NCBI GenBank assembly: GCA_030248195.1
Contig: JASAND010013512.1
Location: 62,001-126,000, forward strand
Length of the DNA stretch: 64,000 nucleotides
From: Trissonchulus latispiculum
Taxonomy: Eukaryota > Nematoda > Enoplea > Enoplida > Ironidae
Reading direction: 5' to 3'
Of this stretch, positions 62,885 to 64,000 are shown in pieces (within the stretch, counting starts at the first letter, position 1; every line of letters begins with the position of its first letter). Under the pieces are notes generated by a model. The model was not told where the DNA came from, did not search any database, and was given only the letters and a program-made list of their open reading frames with translations. The translations under genes were made by a program, and so were the position numbers.

Positions 62885-63399
62885 ACCTCAAACAGCGCAA
62901 TCTGCCCGATTCCTACTGGAACCGATATTCCTACTGGACTCCCTGTGCCCCATCTCGATGTCCCAACTTTTTGCTTCCTCAGAGACCTGCCAATCCACCC
63001 CCTTATCCATTGGCGAATTATCCTTGCTCGGACTATTCATTTCTGTACGCAACCCCGCCGCAGGCTGTCTGGCCGTACGGGCAGCCGGGGTCGTCCGGAG
63101 CCACGCGAGCCCAGGATATGTACTTTTCAGCTGCTTCCAGAGGTCAACCTTATGGGACTCTGCTGGGAATGCCTCAGTCAGATAGCCGTCAGTCAGGGTT
63201 CAAGAACCCTTACGCTGCCAGATCCTACAGTAATCCAGTAAATGGTTCCAGTTTCCTTGATGCTAACGACTGGAGCCAGGCCTATGATGCTTATTCAGCG
63301 GCAGCTGGATCGCTCCAGCGCAACAGATATCTAACAGGTACTGCTAGAGAGTCTGAGAAAGAAATTGAAAATCATGTTGTCGAAAACAGGCCAAATTGA
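62885..63399 (+). CDS. vg: Vestigial-like cofactor, exon 2 (residues 67-237)
   Basis: After TTTCAG it reads DLKQRNLPDSYWNRY, matching the RNxPxSFWNSxY segment that follows the Tondu motif in Vestigial/VGLL2 proteins. The rest is Pro/Tyr/Ser/Gly-rich and disordered (PPPYPLANYPCSDYS, AYDAYSAAAGS), as expected of a coactivator. Total 237 aa. TGA at 63397-63399. Candidate AATAAA at 63634. Confidence 0.87.
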
Positions 63400-64000
63400 A
63401 TTTTACATGAAGGCTTGAATTGTCTTCCGCAATAGTGCCGCACTTGACAGACAGGCTAATATAATATAAATAATATAAAGGAAAACCATGGGACAATGAT
63501 ATAAAAATTTGCACAACAAACAATATATAATATAATACAACTAGATTTTTATATAATTGGAAAGAGCAGAAAAAATGCAGTTTGAATTGATTGTTAACTA
63601 ATTAAAGTTATAATTAATTAATTAAAAATAACTAATAAATTACTGCGCCTTCAAGTACGCTCAGACACACGCTTTTGAAAGCGTGTAAGGCGGGACCCCC
63701 CGGAGTTACGGGGGGTCCGAGGTATCGGCTCAGAATTTGCTCAGAAATCTTATATATACTCTTGATAATATAAATAATATAAACAACAACAATAGATAAC
63801 ATAATACAACTAGGGGGGGCTAGAGTGGACGATGCTCAGAATGCTCTAATCTGATCAAACCTTTGCTCTCACCCGGGTAGATCTGGACACAGAAATTTAT
63901 GCAAATTTGAGTTTGGTGTAAATTCTTGGAGAATTGGGCTTTGGAGTGCCAACACTTTGAATGTTTTGCAAGAGCAAACACAATTCCTAGCACAGCTTTG
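63400..64000. other. 3' flank of the vestigial-like gene
   Basis: AT-rich with TAATATAA reiterations near 63455-63535 and 63765-63810. ACACGCTTTTGAAAGCGTGT at 63666 is a perfect short palindrome next to GGGACCCCCCGGAGTTACGG. The sequence after 63800 is unassigned and runs off the window. Confidence 0.4.

Overview
This is nuclear DNA from an animal, almost certainly an invertebrate. Genes are split by GT-AG introns, protein-coding exons are sparse, and the space between them is packed with non-LTR retrotransposons and short inverted-repeat DNA transposons. The gene set (an SLK/STK10-type Ste20 kinase, a vestigial-like TEAD cofactor, a collagen-type prolyl 4-hydroxylase) is metazoan. I cannot assign a phylum from sequence alone.

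Layout. (1) 1598-33035, + strand: one large kinase gene. I joined 23 exons; every junction has GT-AG borders and a consistent phase, giving 6,090 nt and 2,029 residues. The order is SLK/LOK kinase domain, a very long low-complexity linker, a PKK-type coiled-coil tail, and a Gln/His-rich C-terminus. Its introns hold a full-length LINE (about 7137-10855), a SINE-like unit and many inverted-repeat elements. One of these is a three-deep nest at 27008-30354. (2) 33036-39259: no gene seen; palindromic elements, a decayed reverse-transcriptase scrap and a TTAA-flanked element. (3) 39260-41521, - strand: an intronless, secreted flavin amine/L-amino-acid oxidase with a C-terminal jacalin-like lectin domain. 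(4) 41522-51960: no gene seen; a Mutator-like composite element (43740-47466) carries two other elements inside it. (5) 51988-54591: a second, 5'-truncated LINE with an open reverse-transcriptase frame. (6) 55497-56375: an intronless, compact prolyl 4-hydroxylase. (7) 57216-58988: a two-exon gene for a small C2H2-finger/coiled-coil protein. (8) 60764-63399: a two-exon vestigial-like gene whose single intron contains a 1.2-kb palindrome.

How the parts relate. The genes do not form a pathway. The kinase is expected to act on the cortical cytoskeleton, the vestigial-like protein in the nucleus with TEAD/Scalloped, the hydroxylase in the ER, and the oxidase outside the cell. The strongest feature of the window is the density of elements whose borders can be fixed from target-site duplications (TSDs). 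They include 8-bp hAT-like, 9-bp Mutator-like, TTAA, 7-bp, 5-6-bp, 3-bp CWG and TA duplications. There is also a set of half-kilobase to 1.2-kb near-perfect palindromes inside introns or beside genes. The most unusual coding item is the oxidase-lectin fusion. No CRISPR array or rRNA was seen, and the tRNA-like pieces look like SINE heads.
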